Below are positions 6,255 to 6,863 of a DNA stretch of 6,863 bases, in pieces (position 1 is the stretch's first letter; every line of letters begins with the position of its first letter). The stretch is from Bordetella parapertussis (GTDB lineage: Bacteria > Pseudomonadota > Gammaproteobacteria > Burkholderiales > Burkholderiaceae_B): the NCBI GenBank assembly GCA_945882005.1, contig CAMCWG010000162.1, positions 1 through 6,863 of the forward strand, given 5' to 3'. The notes below the pieces were generated by a model that saw only the letters and a list, made by a program, of their open reading frames with translations, was not told the origin of the DNA and ran no database searches. Both the position numbers and the translations under genes were made by a program.

Positions 6255-6863
6255 ACGCAGTGCACATCGAGATACTGGACCAAATACGCGATATCAGCGC
6301 CAGCCTCTGGAATGCCTTGGTGCAAGAAACTGGTGGCTCTGTATTAAGCAGCCATGCGTTTTTAAGCGCCTTCGAAGAATCCGCTAGCGTGTCAATGAAA
6401 ACGGGCTGGCAACCGAAGCACCTCATCCTTCGTGATAATGCCGGCAAACTCATCGCCGCCATGCCACTCTATGCCAAAAGTCACTCCTACGGGGAGTTTG
6501 TTTTTGACTGGGCCTGGGCAGACGCCTACGAACGCAACGGCCTGCGGTACTACCCCAAATGGCTCTGCGCGATTCCGTTCACGCCCGTACCAGGCGCCCG
6601 ACTGCTCTGCGCACCTTCACACCGCACACTCGCCGCCCGTGCTTTGGTGCAATGGGCGCAAGAAAGCAAACTCTCGTCTTTGCATGTGCTCTACACCTCA
6701 GCAGAAGATCAAGAGGCGCTTTGTGCAGCAGGGTGCATGCCTAGGACCCATACCCAGTTTCACTGGTCGAATAAGGGCTGGGACAGCTTTGAGGACTTCC
6801 TCACAAGCCTGACACAGAGCAAGCGTAAGAAGATTCGTGCTGAACGTCGCAAGGTGAAAGAAG
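6251..6863 (+). CDS. DUF482/COG3146 FemAB-like GNAT-family protein, 5' part
   Basis: This reading frame stays open from ATG 6251 to the right edge (204 codons), so its 3' end lies outside the window; family members are usually around 370-390 residues, so about half is missing. It matches the COG3146/DUF482 (FemAB_like, Pfam PF04339) proteins, annotated as GNAT-type N-acyltransferases of unknown substrate. Visible family blocks are PLYAKSHSYGEFVFDWAWADAY (72-93), the YYPKWLCAIPFTPVPGARLL block (100-119), HTQFHW at 167-172 and the basic SKRKKIRAERRKVKE near 190-204. No signal peptide or membrane segment is seen, so a cytoplasmic location is inferred. The start overlaps the lnt stop (ATGA, 6251-6254) and has no clear RBS, implying translational coupling to lnt. 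FemAB-related enzymes can move amino acids onto peptidoglycan precursors, but no such function is demonstrated for this family. Family assignment is from recalled motifs. Confidence 0.88.
   Translation, partial: MNAVHIEILDQIRDISASLWNALVQETGGSVLSSHAFLSAFEESASVSMKTGWQPKHLILRDNAGKLIAAMPLYAKSHSYGEFVFDWAWADAYERNGLRYYPKWLCAIPFTPVPGARLLCAPSHRTLAARALVQWAQESKLSSLHVLYTSAEDQEALCAAGCMPRTHTQFHWSNKGWDSFEDFLTSLTQSKRKKIRAERRKVKE

Noticed and set aside
6432..6812. 126-codon + strand open frame near the right edge
   Set aside because: It is out of frame with the DUF482 gene starting at 6251, which has clear family motifs over the same bases; the product of this frame is low-complexity and unrecognisable.
1..6863. 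Mobile elements, CRISPR arrays, tRNA/rRNA genes or defence systems
   Set aside because: The window is almost fully covered by seven conserved housekeeping-type genes; no spaced repeat array, terminal inverted repeats, transposase motifs or cloverleaf-like segments were seen in the short gaps.

Overview
The window holds seven genes, all on the + strand and packed head to tail: the 3' part of secF, then complete miaB, phoH-like (ybeZ), ybeY, corC (ybeX) and lnt, and finally the 5' part of a DUF482/COG3146 FemAB-like (GNAT-type) gene that runs off the right edge. The core block miaB-ybeZ-ybeY-ybeX-lnt is the conserved proteobacterial cluster also known from E. coli. Two features suggest a betaproteobacterium, probably of the order Burkholderiales: the protein wording (for example the SecF stretches QNFGTSRDV and THGSTQMM, and the DUF482 stretches around HSYGEFVFDWAWADAY), and moderately high GC (roughly mid-50s % by eye). 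Genus and species cannot be read from this sequence.

Layout: secF (partial) 1-743; a 40-base gap; miaB 784-2169; ybeZ 2166-3194 (4-base ATGA overlap); ybeY 3166-3657 (29-base overlap); a 66-base gap with a small inverted repeat; corC 3724-4611; lnt 4608-6254 (4-base GTGA overlap); DUF482 gene 6251 to beyond 6863 (4-base ATGA overlap). No stretch longer than 66 bases lacks a gene. I saw no tRNA, rRNA, CRISPR array, insertion sequence or convincing rho-independent terminator.

The genes combine three themes. SecF drives protein export. MiaB, YbeZ and YbeY act on tRNA modification and ribosomal RNA maturation/quality control, with CorC/YbeX genetically linked to that theme as well as to Mg2+/Co2+ handling. 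Lnt completes lipoprotein acylation in the inner membrane. The last gene belongs to an uncharacterised acyltransferase-like family. The close spacing, the stop-start overlaps and the lack of terminators suggest one transcript with translational coupling, possibly including secF.

No exotic or clearly undescribed system is visible. The observations most worth a second look are the partial DUF482 gene coupled to lnt, the direct secF-miaB junction, two strong GC-rich inverted repeats inside ybeZ and lnt, and the inverted/direct repeat in the ybeY-corC gap.
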